Shown piece by piece: positions 19,833 through 27,983 of a DNA stretch of 64,000 nt (the first letter of the stretch is position 1; every line of letters starts with the position of its first letter). This DNA comes from Vulgatibacter incomptus_A (lineage in GTDB: Bacteria; Myxococcota; Myxococcia; Myxococcales; Vulgatibacteraceae), in assembly GCA_040391605.1 (NCBI GenBank), contig JBEBXK010000002.1, positions 1-64,000 on the forward strand. The letters run 5' to 3'. Made by a program: the position numbers and the translations under genes. Under the pieces are notes generated by a model. That model did no database searches. It had not been told where the DNA came from and saw only the letters and a list, made by a program, of their open reading frames with translations.

Positions 19833-21824
19833 CTACGCCTCACGGAGCGTCTCCCGCAGCCGCTCCATCTCCACGCGAATCATCGCGATCTGCTGGCTGC
19901 ATTCCCCCAGGGCGGCAGCGAGCTGCTCCCTCTCGCTCGTCTCCTGCGCCAGGTACAGACCGGCCTCCAACCTCTCTCTCTCGTCGATGGTCGCCCGCCG
20001 CTCGTCCTGGAGCCGCTCGAGCTCCAGGTGGATCAGGCCGTCGCCCAGTTCTATGCGCCAATCCTTCTCGGCACCACGCAGGGCCTCGCGCATGCGGCTG
20101 CCCAAGGCCTGCGCCAGCCTCTCGTCCAGGCGGGAGAGGACCTCCTCGCTGGAGAGATCGCCCGCCAGGAGGAGCCCAGCCACCTCGCGAAGCGCATCGT
20201 CCGAGAGCCCTGCCGCGATGCCGCTTCCGAACTCCCGGGCCAGCTCCGGATAGGCGAGCAGGCAGGCCACCAGCTCGAGCTCCCGCCGCTTGGCCGGCAT
20301 CGAGCGTCCGGAGGCCGGCAGGCGGGGCCCTCGCCCCGGCCCGTCGTCGAAGCCACCCCGGCCGCCACCGGCTCCATGATCCAGTCCTCGCCCCCGATCC
20401 GCAAAGCCGACACGGTCCCCCAACTGATGCGTCGCGCCGCCTCCCGCGCCAGCCCCTTGGGCGCCTCCTCGGCCCTCGGAGCCACCGGGGGCCGGCTCTT
20501 GGCCAGAGCCCGAAGCGGAGGCCGGCCGATCGCCTCGGAAGAAACGCGCCACGTCCGCAGTGGCGATCCCGAGGCGGCGGGCGATCTCCGCGAGGAAGAG
20601 CGAGCGGGCCGCGTCCTCGGGCAGCGCCGCCACCACCGGGCGCAGCTCGCCCAGGGCCCGGAGCTGCCCCTCGTATCCTTCGTCGCCGTCGCCCAGGGCT
20701 CCCTCGATCACGAAGTCGGAGAGGGGGCGGGCCTCGGTGATCCGCTCGTGGTAGCCCTCCCGGCCCTGCCGCTTCAGGAAGGTGTCGGGATCGTCTCCGT
20801 CTGGCAGCTCCACCACCCGCGCCGCGAGCCCCGCTGCCAGGATCGGGCCCGCCAGCCGCGCCGCCGCCTTTCGCCCGGCGGCGTCACCATCCAGCAGGAG
20901 CTCGAGGCGGCTCACCTCGAGGCGCTTCAGCAGCGCGAGGTGCTCCGGGGTCAGGGCCGTGGAGCAGAGCGCCACCGCGTTGGGGATCTGGGCCTCCCAG
21001 AGCGCGATGGCGTCGAAGTAGCCCTCCACCAGCACCGCGGTCTTCGAGCGGCGGATGGAGTCGCGGGCCACGTCCAGGCCGTAGAGCACCCGGCTCTTGG
21101 TGTAGAGCGGCGTCTCCCGGCTGTTGATGTATTTGCGATCGTCGTCGCCCTCCACCACCCGTCCGCCGAAGGCGATGACCCGCCGCTCCGGATCGCGGAT
21201 CGGGATCATGAGGCGGCCGCGGAAGACGTCATAGGCGCGGCTGGCCTCGTTGCCAGAGGAGCGATCGCTGACGCCGAGGAGGCCCGCCGCCACCGCGCGC
21301 TCCACCTGGATCCGCTCCGCCAGCAGTCGATCGCGCAGGCCGTGGAAGCCCATCGGCGCGTAACCCATCCCCGCCGCCCGGGCGGTCTCCTCGGACACGC
21401 CCCGCCCCGCGAGGTGATTTCGCCCGGCGGCGCCGGCTTCGCTCCACAGCTGCTCCTCGAAGAAGCGCGCCGCGATCTGGCAGGCCCGCAGCAGCTCGCG
21501 CCGCTCGGCGATCCGTCGATCCTCCTCCGGATCCAGGACGATCGGCACACCGGCCGCCTCCGCGAGCTCCCGCACGGCCGAGACGAAGTCCTTGCCTTCG
21601 TACTCCATCAGGAAGCGGATGGGATCGCCGCCTTTCTGGCAGCCAAAGCATTTGTAGCTCTGGCGCTCGGGGGTCACGTAGAACGAGGGGCTCCTCTCCC
21701 CGTGGAAGGGGCAGAGGCCCTTGAAGCTTCGTCCGGCCTTCTTGAGCTGGACGTGTCGACCGATGAGCTGGACGATGTCCGTCCGCTCCACGATCTCTCG
21801 AATCTTGTCTTTACCGATCAGCAA
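19833..21824 (-). CDS. dnaG: DNA primase DnaG
   Basis: A 663-residue primase that makes replication primers. The N-terminal CHC2 zinc finger has Cys38, His41, Cys59 and Cys62 (CPFHGERSPSF and CFGC). The RNA polymerase/TOPRIM core includes YKFINSRET-like YINSRETPLY, VEGYFDAIAL (about residue 263) and LDGDAAG (about 309). Residues about 435-500 are a Gly-rich linker, and the remaining 160 residues are the helicase-binding domain. The Gly-rich linker reads oddly but is in frame on both sides, so I see no frameshift. It lies 24 bases after yqeY and upstream of rpoD. Confidence 0.97.
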   Translation of the reverse strand: MLIGKDKIREIVERTDIVQLIGRHVQLKKAGRSFKGLCPFHGERSPSFYVTPERQSYKCFGCQKGGDPIRFLMEYEGKDFVSAVRELAEAAGVPIVLDPEEDRRIAERRELLRACQIAARFFEEQLWSEAGAAGRNHLAGRGVSEETARAAGMGYAPMGFHGLRDRLLAERIQVERAVAAGLLGVSDRSSGNEASRAYDVFRGRLMIPIRDPERRVIAFGGRVVEGDDDRKYINSRETPLYTKSRVLYGLDVARDSIRRSKTAVLVEGYFDAIALWEAQIPNAVALCSTALTPEHLALLKRLEVSRLELLLDGDAAGRKAAARLAGPILAAGLAARVVELPDGDDPDTFLKRQGREGYHERITEARPLSDFVIEGALGDGDEGYEGQLRALGELRPVVAALPEDAARSLFLAEIARRLGIATADVARFFRGDRPASASGSGQEPAPGGSEGRGGAQGAGAGGGATHQLGDRVGFADRGRGLDHGAGGGRGGFDDGPGRGPRLPASGRSMPAKRRELELVACLLAYPELAREFGSGIAAGLSDDALREVAGLLLAGDLSSEEVLSRLDERLAQALGSRMREALRGAEKDWRIELGDGLIHLELERLQDERRATIDERERLEAGLYLAQETSEREQLAAALGECSQQIAMIRVEMERLRETLREA

Positions 21825-21848
21825 GGAGGCCTTGTCGTCTCGGGGGGG

Positions 21849-22301
21849 TCAGCTTGCGAGCTTCTGCTTCACCAGGTCGGCGACGAACTTGCCGTCGGCC
21901 CGGCCCTGAATCTTCGGAGTGAGGACCTTCATCACCTTGCCCATATCCTTGGGCCCTTCGGCGCCAGCCTCGGCGATGGCCTCGGTCACCAACGTCTCGA
22001 TCTCGTCCGGCGCGAGCTGGGCGGGGAGGTAGGTCTGCAGCACGGCGACCTCCGCCTTCTCCTTATCCGCCAGATCCTGGCGTCCGGCCTTCTCGAACTC
22101 GGCGATGGAGTCGCGCCGCTTCTTGAGCTCGGAGCCCAGCACCTTGAGGATCCCGTCGTCGTCCAGGGCGCCTCCCGCGCCGGCTTCGGTCTCCTTGTAC
22201 TGGATGGCCGACTTCACGAGCCGGATGGTGGAGAGCCGGACCTGATCCTTCTCCCGGAGGGCCGTCTTCATGTCGGCGTCGAGCTGCTCGCGAAGCGCCA
22301 T
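21849..22301 (-). CDS. yqeY: GatB/YqeY domain protein
   Basis: A 150-residue protein with the YqeY fold: N-terminal helices (LREQLDADMKTALREKD, RLSTIRLVKSAIQYKE), the central RRDSIAEFEKAGRQDL, YLPAQL and C-terminal DMGKVMKVL. The fold matches the tail domain of GatB amidotransferase, so a tRNA-related role is usually proposed, but the exact function is not established. It is complete and of normal length. Its place between rpsU and dnaG is typical of the macromolecular synthesis operon in many bacteria. A terminator-like hairpin lies in the 223 bases between it and rpsU. Confidence 0.95.
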   Translation of the reverse strand: MALREQLDADMKTALREKDQVRLSTIRLVKSAIQYKETEAGAGGALDDDGILKVLGSELKKRRDSIAEFEKAGRQDLADKEKAEVAVLQTYLPAQLAPDEIETLVTEAIAEAGAEGPKDMGKVMKVLTPKIQGRADGKFVADLVKQKLAS

Positions 22302-22349
22302 CGCTGCTCCTCCTCAAAACCTATGCGTCCGTCCTCCAACCGGCGAACG

Positions 22350-22396
22350 GAAAAACGGCCACGCGCCCGACGGCCCTGCGAGGGCCTGCGGGCGCG
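22350..22396 (-). terminator. Terminator-like hairpin between rpsU and yqeY
   Basis: On the minus strand an 8-bp stem (CGCGCCCG type, 22362-22369 with 22389-22396), a 2x2 internal loop and a 6-bp stem (AGGGCC/GGCCCT, loop of three) are followed after about 7 bases by TTTTT (22355-22351). It could lower read-through from the highly expressed rpsU into yqeY-dnaG-rpoD, as partial terminators do in the E. coli operon. Confidence 0.5.
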
Positions 22397-22470
22397 CGGT
22401 GGGTGAAGCTAAGACCTACCAACCCATGAAGGGACCGCCACAGCGAGGGGCGGGAGCGATCCCTTCAGCG

Positions 22471-22517
22471 CCTCCCCGGCGATGACGCCGGGGAGGTGGC
22501 CCCGGGTCCACGGGGCC
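22471..22517 (-). terminator. Two tandem hairpins just after the rpsU stop
   Basis: The first, reading along the minus strand, is GGCCCCG/CGGGGCC (22498-22517, 7-bp stem, 6-base loop), beginning 7 bases after the rpsU stop. The second is a perfect 11-bp stem, CCTCCCCGGCG with CGCCGGGGAGG, and a 4-base loop (22471-22496). No T-run follows, so RNA 3'-end protection or processing of the rpsU message is as likely as termination. Confidence 0.45.
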
Positions 22518-22524
22518 GGAGCAT

Positions 22525-22722
22525 TTACAGCGTGGCTTTCCGAAGCTTCTTCAGAGCCCGCTTCTTCGCGGCGATGGCCTTCTTCTTCTTCTTCACCGAA
22601 GGCTTCTCGTAGTGCTCACGCTTGCGAATCTCGGAGAGGATTCCTGCCTTCTCACACTGCTTCTTGAACCGCTTCATCGCGTTCTCGAAGCTCTCGCCTT
22701 CCTTTACGCGTACACCCGGCAT
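22525..22722 (-). CDS. rpsU: 30S ribosomal protein S21
   Basis: A 65-residue basic protein matching bS21 along its length: PGVRVKEGESFENAMKRF, the KKQCEKAGILSEIRKREHYEKPS core, and a Lys/Arg-rich tail (KKKKKAIAAKKRALKKL). It binds the 30S platform near the 3' end of 16S rRNA and helps initiation. The ATG at 22722 has GGGGAGG upstream. It is the first gene of the rpsU-yqeY-dnaG-rpoD block, with its own promoter at 22840-22867 and a hairpin-containing leader, and two hairpins follow its stop. Confidence 0.97.
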   Translation of the reverse strand: MPGVRVKEGESFENAMKRFKKQCEKAGILSEIRKREHYEKPSVKKKKKAIAAKKRALKKLRKATL

Positions 22723-22745
22723 CCAGTCACACCTCCCCTCGGCCG

Positions 22746-22833
22746 AAAAAACGATCGCGTCACCCGAGGGGGACGCGCTTGGAGTTTGATAAGTCGCCGC
22801 CGCCGATCCTGCCAGCCGATCGGAAGACGGAAA
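22746..22833 (-). promoter_or_regulatory. rpsU leader with two hairpins, candidate attenuator
   Basis: Downstream of the promoter at 22840-22867, the leader RNA can form CCGATC/GATCGG (22803-22823, 6-bp stem, 9-base loop) and then CGCGTC/GACGCG with an inner CCC/GGG (22756-22777). The second hairpin is followed after 4 bases by six T (22751-22746) and lies before the ribosome site. That is the layout of a leader attenuator, possibly sensing free S21, but the ligand and any alternative fold are inferred. It would also stop read-through from the upstream lipoprotein gene. Confidence 0.55.
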
Positions 22834-22839
22834 CGGGCG

Positions 22840-22867
22840 ACAATAGGGAAACCGCTCGCTCTGTCAA
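22840..22867 (-). promoter_or_regulatory. Sigma-70 promoter of the rpsU-yqeY-dnaG-rpoD block
   Basis: Minus-strand TTGACA (22867-22862) and TATTGT (22845-22840) are separated by 16 bases; the -35 is a perfect consensus and the -10 is close. It lies between the stop of the upstream lipoprotein (22892) and rpsU, giving a start near 22833 and a leader of about 110 bases. It is the best promoter I can see in the window. Confidence 0.75.
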
Positions 22868-22891
22868 GTGCAAGCTGAAGAGATCGTCGAT

Positions 22892-24010
22892 TCAGCGAGG
22901 CGGGCGGGAGCGACGATCGAGGAGGGGCTGCGGCCGCTGGTCGAGCTCGCAGCGGGAGAGCTGGTGGAGGAGCTCCCGGATCTGCGGATCCTGGGGGACG
23001 TCGTCCGGGGCCTTGAACTCGGCCTCCAGATCCGAGGGCCGCACCTCGAATTGATGCCGGGGAGGCTCGAGCGCGCTGACGTCGACCTCGATGGGCCTGG
23101 GCTGGCAGTCCTCGTCGTCGGGGTACTCCGCGCAGCGCCGCAGGCCCTGGAGCAGGCGCAGCGCCGAGGCGTCCCCGGCGTCCTCGACGTAGGAGAAGCT
23201 GTCGCGCTCGGCGCCGATCCGCTGGAGGTACGCCTTTCGCTGGGCGATCGAGGCCCGGATCGAGGCGCATCGATCGTCTTCGGCTGGAGAGGATCCGTTC
23301 GGCTCCGCTTCGTGGGTGGGGCCTTCCGCCAGCGCCCAGGCCTCATCGCCGCCGGGCGATCCGAAGCCTGGCGGCGCCTCGTACCTCGTGGTCGCATCGA
23401 CCGCTGCCGCCCCGTCGCCGGAGTCGAGTTCTCGATCAGGCAGGGAGGGATTGGATGAGGCCGCCCCGTGGACTGGTGTGCCGTAGAGGCCTCGTGCGTC
23501 GTCGCGACTCGCCTCCTCACCCGAGATCACCGAGGCGAAGGAGCCCTCGTCGTCCTCTCCTTCTTCGCCCAACACGACCTTCGCCATCAGGGCGGCGAAG
23601 GAGGCGTCGCGATCGCTCGTGGCGCGCGGGGGCTGGGGCGAGGCCGGAGGGTGCTCGTCCCGTGCCCCGACGGGAGGGGAGGATCGCTCCGCCACCGTGC
23701 CTGCCGTCGCCTGCGGCTGGAGGAAGGAGGGGATCTCGTCGGGGGAGGGGAGGGGGGCATCCTCCTCGGCAAGCTTCGCCGCGAGGAGGAGGTCGACGGC
23801 GCGAGCGTCCTCGTCGCTGCCGGGGGCATCGCCCGCTGGCCGGGCGTCAACCTCGGTGGGGGAGCCGGCGGCTGGCGCCACGGGAGCGATGGCCGAGGGT
23901 GCCCTGGGAGCATCGGTCGCGACGACGCCGGGGCCATCTGCGGCGTCGTCGGAGCGATGGCAGCCGACGATCAGGGGCAGCAGCAGCGTGAGCGCGGCGC
24001 ACCGCGACAC
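22892..24010 (-). CDS. Hypothetical lipoprotein, low-complexity with a conserved-looking C-terminal part
   Basis: A 372-residue protein with a lipoprotein signal (SRCAALTLLLPLIVGC, Cys17). Residues 18-240 are rich in Ala, Pro, Asp, Glu and Ser with little predicted structure. Residues about 245-340 look folded, with helices (CASIRASIAQRKAYLQRIG, SALRLLQGLRRC) and paired cysteines (RCAEYPDDEDCQPRP). I do not recognise the family. It begins 3 bases after the stop of the HU/IHF-family gene, so the two are cotranscribed; the rpsU promoter lies just beyond its own stop. Confidence 0.75.
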   Translation of the reverse strand: MSRCAALTLLLPLIVGCHRSDDAADGPGVVATDAPRAPSAIAPVAPAAGSPTEVDARPAGDAPGSDEDARAVDLLLAAKLAEEDAPLPSPDEIPSFLQPQATAGTVAERSSPPVGARDEHPPASPQPPRATSDRDASFAALMAKVVLGEEGEDDEGSFASVISGEEASRDDARGLYGTPVHGAASSNPSLPDRELDSGDGAAAVDATTRYEAPPGFGSPGGDEAWALAEGPTHEAEPNGSSPAEDDRCASIRASIAQRKAYLQRIGAERDSFSYVEDAGDASALRLLQGLRRCAEYPDDEDCQPRPIEVDVSALEPPRHQFEVRPSDLEAEFKAPDDVPQDPQIRELLHQLSRCELDQRPQPLLDRRSRPPR

Positions 24011-24013
24011 GGC

Positions 24014-24373
24014 CTACTCCTCTCGGGAGCCGGCGGACTCGTCGCCGAAGTCATCGTCGCCGAATCCGTCGGCGTCCGGAGGGAGCGCCGTCCCCGCCTG
24101 GCGATTCACCCGATCGCGAAGCTCTTTGCCGGTGCGGAAGAGGATCCCCCGCTTGGGGCGCACGGGGATCACCTCGCCGGTCTTCGGGTTGCGGCCCTGG
24201 TAACCCTCGTAGTGCTTGACGTGAAAGGCGCCGAGACCGCGGATCTCGATGTTCTCTCCCCGGACCAGGGCGTTCTTCATGGTCTCGAAGATGGTCTCCA
24301 CCGTCCCCTCCGCCTGACGCTGGGTGATCCCTTTCTTCTGAATCAGGATGCTGATCAGATCGGATTTCAGCAT
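24014..24373 (-). CDS. HU/IHF-family DNA-bending protein
   Basis: A 119-residue histone-like protein. Residues 1-95 match the family: KSDLISILIQKKGITQ, the dimerising helices, IEIRGLGAFHVKHYEG and the DNA arm RNPKTGEVIPVRPKRG that inserts at bends. The spacing and GRNPKTGE arm fit IHF subunits better than HU, but I cannot assign alpha or beta. The last 20 residues are acidic (DADGFGDDDFGDESAGS), an extension absent from the E. coli proteins. The AT-richer 80 bases upstream (24374-24453) are probably its promoter, and a lipoprotein gene follows 3 bases after its stop. Confidence 0.92.
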   Translation of the reverse strand: MLKSDLISILIQKKGITQRQAEGTVETIFETMKNALVRGENIEIRGLGAFHVKHYEGYQGRNPKTGEVIPVRPKRGILFRTGKELRDRVNRQAGTALPPDADGFGDDDFGDESAGSREE

Positions 24374-24453
24374 GGCGTTGGAGTCTCCTGCGCGTCGGCC
24401 GGGCGGGACGAGGTCCGTGCCGGGATCGAAAGTTACTCAACCTTATCAGAACG

Positions 24454-25731
24454 TTACGTGCTCGCAAGCGGAGGGCGGGTCTCGGCCTCCGCTGCGTCCC
24501 GCAGGCTCTGCAGATCCACCGAGAGGGAGGCGATCGAGTCGCGCTCGGCGGCCTCCAAAAGCGCCTGGAGGCGCTGGCCCAGGGGATCGGAGCGGGCGCC
24601 GATCGCGCCGCGCACCGCCTGGATCACCTCGCCTACCGCGATGGAGGATGCCTCGCGGCAGAGGCGGACCCCCCCGCGGATCGAGATCAGCCCGGCGTCC
24701 TCGAGATCCTTCGCCGCCTCGCGGACCATCGACTCCGGCATGCGGATCCTGGCGGCGAGCTTGCCGAGGTCGTCGATGGCGCCGGCCTCTTCACAGCTCA
24801 GGCAGATCCGTACCGCGCAGAACTCCATCGCGCGAGCCGCGGCGCGGGGGTCGGAGGCCAGGCGGAGGAGCTCCGGATGCTGGATCGCGAAGGAGAGCCT
24901 GGCGCCGAAGAGGACGATCAGCCACGAGACGTAGATCCAGACCAGGAAGATCGGCAGCGCCGCCAGCGGGCCGTAGATCGAGTCGGCGCGGATCGCGTGG
25001 ACGGCGTAGGCGGCGTAGCCGTATTTGGCGGCCTCCCAGATCGAGGCGGCGATCAGCCCGGCGATGACGGCGGCGCGGCCCTGCACCTTGGCCGCCGGCG
25101 CGATCTTGTAGATCAGCACGAAGCCCGACACCGAGAGCGCGAAGGGGACCATCGAGAAGATCGATTGGCCGAACGGCATCCCGTAGATCAGGGCCCACCC
25201 CTTGAGGGCGGTGGTGACGGCGAGGGAGAGCCCCAGGGCGATGGGCCCCGCCAGCAGAAGGCCAAGGTAGAGGAGGAGCTGCTTGGGGATGGTCCGGGTC
25301 TTGTGAAGGCCCCAGACACCATCGAAGGCCTTCTCGATGTTGCGCAGGAGGAGGAGGGCGGAGAAGACGAGGAGGCCGGCGCCCAGACCGCCTCCGGCCG
25401 CGCCCCTGCCGGCGTTGCTCACGAGGCGATCGAGGTGTTCGACCACCTCACCGCGGACCCCCACCGCCAGGTTGTCGAAGATGAAGGTCCGGACGCTCTC
25501 GCGCAGATCGAGGAGGCCGAGCGCCCCGAGGACCATCAGCCCCACGGTGAGGAGCGGGATCAGCGAGACGATCGAGAGGTAGGTGAGGGCGGCCGCACGA
25601 AGGAGGAGCTGCGAGGCGTCGAAGCCGCGGAGGGCCTCTCGGAAGGGGACCAGCCGTTCGACGAGCGACGCCACCCTGGAGACCAGCGGCTCGGCGCCCT
25701 CGGGACCCCCGTCTGCTGCCTCCTGGATCAT
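24454..25731 (-). CDS. YihY/BrkB-family inner membrane protein with winged-helix-like tail
   Basis: A 425-residue protein. Residues about 35-290 contain six membrane segments of the YihY family (once misnamed RNase BN), with the signature LLLRAAALTYLSIVSLIPLL, RNIEKAFDGVWG near 140 and GPLAALPIFLVWIYVSWLI near 270. Substrate and function are not established. Residues about 305-400 form a soluble domain like an Rrf2 winged helix (LGKLAARIRMPESMVREA, LEDAGLISIRGG, IAVGEVIQAVRG), without the Cys cluster of Fe-S Rrf2 regulators, apart from CLSC near 318. It lies between the RNase E/G gene and the HU/IHF-family gene on the same strand. Confidence 0.9.
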   Translation of the reverse strand: MIQEAADGGPEGAEPLVSRVASLVERLVPFREALRGFDASQLLLRAAALTYLSIVSLIPLLTVGLMVLGALGLLDLRESVRTFIFDNLAVGVRGEVVEHLDRLVSNAGRGAAGGGLGAGLLVFSALLLLRNIEKAFDGVWGLHKTRTIPKQLLLYLGLLLAGPIALGLSLAVTTALKGWALIYGMPFGQSIFSMVPFALSVSGFVLIYKIAPAAKVQGRAAVIAGLIAASIWEAAKYGYAAYAVHAIRADSIYGPLAALPIFLVWIYVSWLIVLFGARLSFAIQHPELLRLASDPRAAARAMEFCAVRICLSCEEAGAIDDLGKLAARIRMPESMVREAAKDLEDAGLISIRGGVRLCREASSIAVGEVIQAVRGAIGARSDPLGQRLQALLEAAERDSIASLSVDLQSLRDAAEAETRPPLAST

Positions 25732-25841
25732 CGGCCTGCCTCGCCCTTCACCGTTCCGGCTCGAGGGGCGATCCCTCGAGGAGCCAGGTGGCGCTGCCGG
25801 CGGGATGCGCCGGCTCGGCCTCTCGAGAGCGGACCGATGAC

Positions 25842-27983
25842 CTAACCCTCTTTTCCCAGGGGCCCCGAATCGGCGTGGGCGACAGCCTCGGTCGGCTCGC
25901 CCCTCGGCGCGACGGCCTTTGTCCCCGTGGACTCACCGCCCGTGGCCCTCTCCTTCGCCCCGCTTGAATCGCCGCCTCCGGCCCTGGTCTCGTCGCCACG
26001 CATGGCTCTGGCTTCGTCGCCGCCTCTCGCCCCGCTGGATTCGCTGGCCTCTGCCTTGGGCGCCTCCGCCTTGGAGGCCTCGGCGCCTGCCTTGCCGCCG
26101 TCGCCCCTGGCCCCACGCTCGCCCCTGCCGCCGCGCCGGGACGACTGCCCCTGCTGCGCCTGGGCCTTGGCCTCCTTCTTCTCCTGGCGGCCGTAGAGGT
26201 CGTATTGCTCCAGGTGATAGTGCTGTTGACCCTTCACCTGGATCGTCTTGTTGTACTTGTCCATGAGGAAGCGCAGCGAGTCCCGCTCCTCCCCCTGGAG
26301 GACCCGCGCCACCTCCGGATGGCAGTTGATCCCGATGATCGGCTCGCGGAAGGCGGAGGCCTCCCGACGGATCTCCCGGAAGATCTCGTGGGCCACGGTG
26401 ATCCGGCTCTTCACCGCGCCGCGTCCCTCGCAATAGGGGCAGGCCTCGTAGAGCAGCCGGCCGATGGACTCGCGGACCCGTTTGCGGGTCATCTCCACCA
26501 GGCCGAGCTCGGAGATCTTGAGGACGTTGGTCTTCGCCTTGTCCCGGCCCAGCGCCTCCTGCAAGGCCTTGAAGACCTTGTCGCGGTTGGAGCCTTTGTC
26601 CATGTCGATGAAGTCGATGATGATGATGCCGCCGATGTTCCGCAGCCGGAGCTGGTAGACGACCTCCTTCGCCGCCTCGACGTTGATCTTGGTGATCGTC
26701 TCCTCGAGGGATTGCTTGCCCACGTAGCGGCCGGAGTTCACGTCGATGGCGGTGAGCGCCTCCGCCTGATCGATGATCAGGTAGCCGCCGCTCTTCAGCC
26801 ACACCTTGCGCTGCTGGGCCCGCTGCAGCTCGTGCTCGATCCCGTAGGCGTCGAAGATCGGCTCCGCGTCGTCGTAATACTCTACGTGAGAGGCGAGGGC
26901 GGGATCCGTCGCCTGTACGAAGCGCATGATCCGCTCGTATTGCGGACGGTCGTCGATGATCAGCTTCTCCACGTCGGCGGAGAAGAGATCGCGGGTCGCG
27001 CGCAGCACGATGTCCAGGTCGGGATGGAGGAGGCAGGGAGCCCCCTGCTTATCCTTCTTGCGGCCGATCTCGGTCCAGATGTGGATCAGGAAGCGGGCGT
27101 CGGCCTGGAGCTTCTCGGCGGGGACGCCGTCGGCCACGGTGCGGACGATGAAGCCCGTCCCGGGCGGCCGCAGGGCGTCGACGGTCTCGCGCAGGCGGCG
27201 GCGCTCCTTCTCCGATTCGATCCGCCGCGAGATGCCCACGTGATCCACGGTGGGCATGAAGACGAGGTGCCTGCCGGGGATGGAGATATGCGAGGTGATC
27301 CGCGCGCCCTTGGTCCCGATGGGATCCTTGGCCACCTGGACGATCACCTCCTGTCCCTCCTTGAGGAGGTCCTGGATGTTCACGTCCTTATGGGACTTCT
27401 CCTTCTTCTCCCGATGAGAGCCCCCGCCGCCCTTGGCCCGTCGTCCGCCGGCAACCGGGCGCTTGTCGCGGCCCGACTTCGTCGGCGCGGCGCTGGCATC
27501 GGCGGCGTCGTCCTTGTTGTCGTCCTTGGCAGCGACCTCGTCGGCGGCATCCGCCTCCGGGGCGCCGTTCGCCGCGGCGGCCTCCGACGCCTCGTCACCT
27601 GCGCCGTCGGCCTCGTCGCTCTCCTCCTCGTCGTCCTCGTCGTGCTCGTGGCCCTCATGGCTGGCGAGCATCGCAGCGGCGTATTCGTCAGGGACACCCT
27701 CGGCGTCGGGGTGCTCCCCCTCCGTCAGCTCGAACTGGCGCTCGGAGAAGTCGGGGTCGTAGTAGACGTCGGAGACGTAGAGGAAGGCGGCCTTGTCCAG
27801 GCCGATGTCGACGAAGGCGGCCTGCATCCCCGGGAGGACGCGGACGACGCGGCCCTTGTAGATGTTGCCGACGATGCCCTTGTCAGCGTTGCGTTCGAGG
27901 TAGAATTCGGAGATTTGCCCGTTTTCGATGAGCGCGACTCGCGACTCGGAGTCCGAGGCGTTGATCACCAGAGAGGAAGACAT
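25842..27983 (-). CDS. rng: Ribonuclease E/G family protein
   Basis: A 713-residue endoribonuclease of mRNA decay and rRNA processing. Residues 1-40 carry the family start (SSLVINASDSESRVALIENG, EFYLERNADKGIVGNIYKG). The S1 domain is split by an insert of about 110 acidic and basic low-complexity residues (about 95-205). The catalytic part has AIDVNSGR (about 413) and IIDFIDMDKGSNRDKV (about 457), whose aspartates bind Mg. The Zn-link CPYCEGRG lies at about 516. A Gly/Arg/Ala/Glu-rich tail covers the last 110 residues and could scaffold partners. The size is between RNase G and RNase E. ATG 27983 is preferred to the adjacent TTG. A 584-base non-coding stretch precedes it. Confidence 0.95.
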   Translation of the reverse strand: MSSSLVINASDSESRVALIENGQISEFYLERNADKGIVGNIYKGRVVRVLPGMQAAFVDIGLDKAAFLYVSDVYYDPDFSERQFELTEGEHPDAEGVPDEYAAAMLASHEGHEHDEDDEEESDEADGAGDEASEAAAANGAPEADAADEVAAKDDNKDDAADASAAPTKSGRDKRPVAGGRRAKGGGGSHREKKEKSHKDVNIQDLLKEGQEVIVQVAKDPIGTKGARITSHISIPGRHLVFMPTVDHVGISRRIESEKERRRLRETVDALRPPGTGFIVRTVADGVPAEKLQADARFLIHIWTEIGRKKDKQGAPCLLHPDLDIVLRATRDLFSADVEKLIIDDRPQYERIMRFVQATDPALASHVEYYDDAEPIFDAYGIEHELQRAQQRKVWLKSGGYLIIDQAEALTAIDVNSGRYVGKQSLEETITKINVEAAKEVVYQLRLRNIGGIIIIDFIDMDKGSNRDKVFKALQEALGRDKAKTNVLKISELGLVEMTRKRVRESIGRLLYEACPYCEGRGAVKSRITVAHEIFREIRREASAFREPIIGINCHPEVARVLQGEERDSLRFLMDKYNKTIQVKGQQHYHLEQYDLYGRQEKKEAKAQAQQGQSSRRGGRGERGARGDGGKAGAEASKAEAPKAEASESSGARGGDEARAMRGDETRAGGGDSSGAKERATGGESTGTKAVAPRGEPTEAVAHADSGPLGKEG

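Noticed and set aside
20290..20480. Frameshift inside dnaG at the Gly-rich linker
   Set aside because: The frame is open and both flanking domains are in the same frame; a variable linker is normal at this place in primase.
20028..22406. A 792-codon open frame on the plus strand, antisense to dnaG and yqeY
   Set aside because: High-G+C genes leave long open antisense frames. The product shows no domain, while the minus strand has clear DnaG and YqeY motifs.
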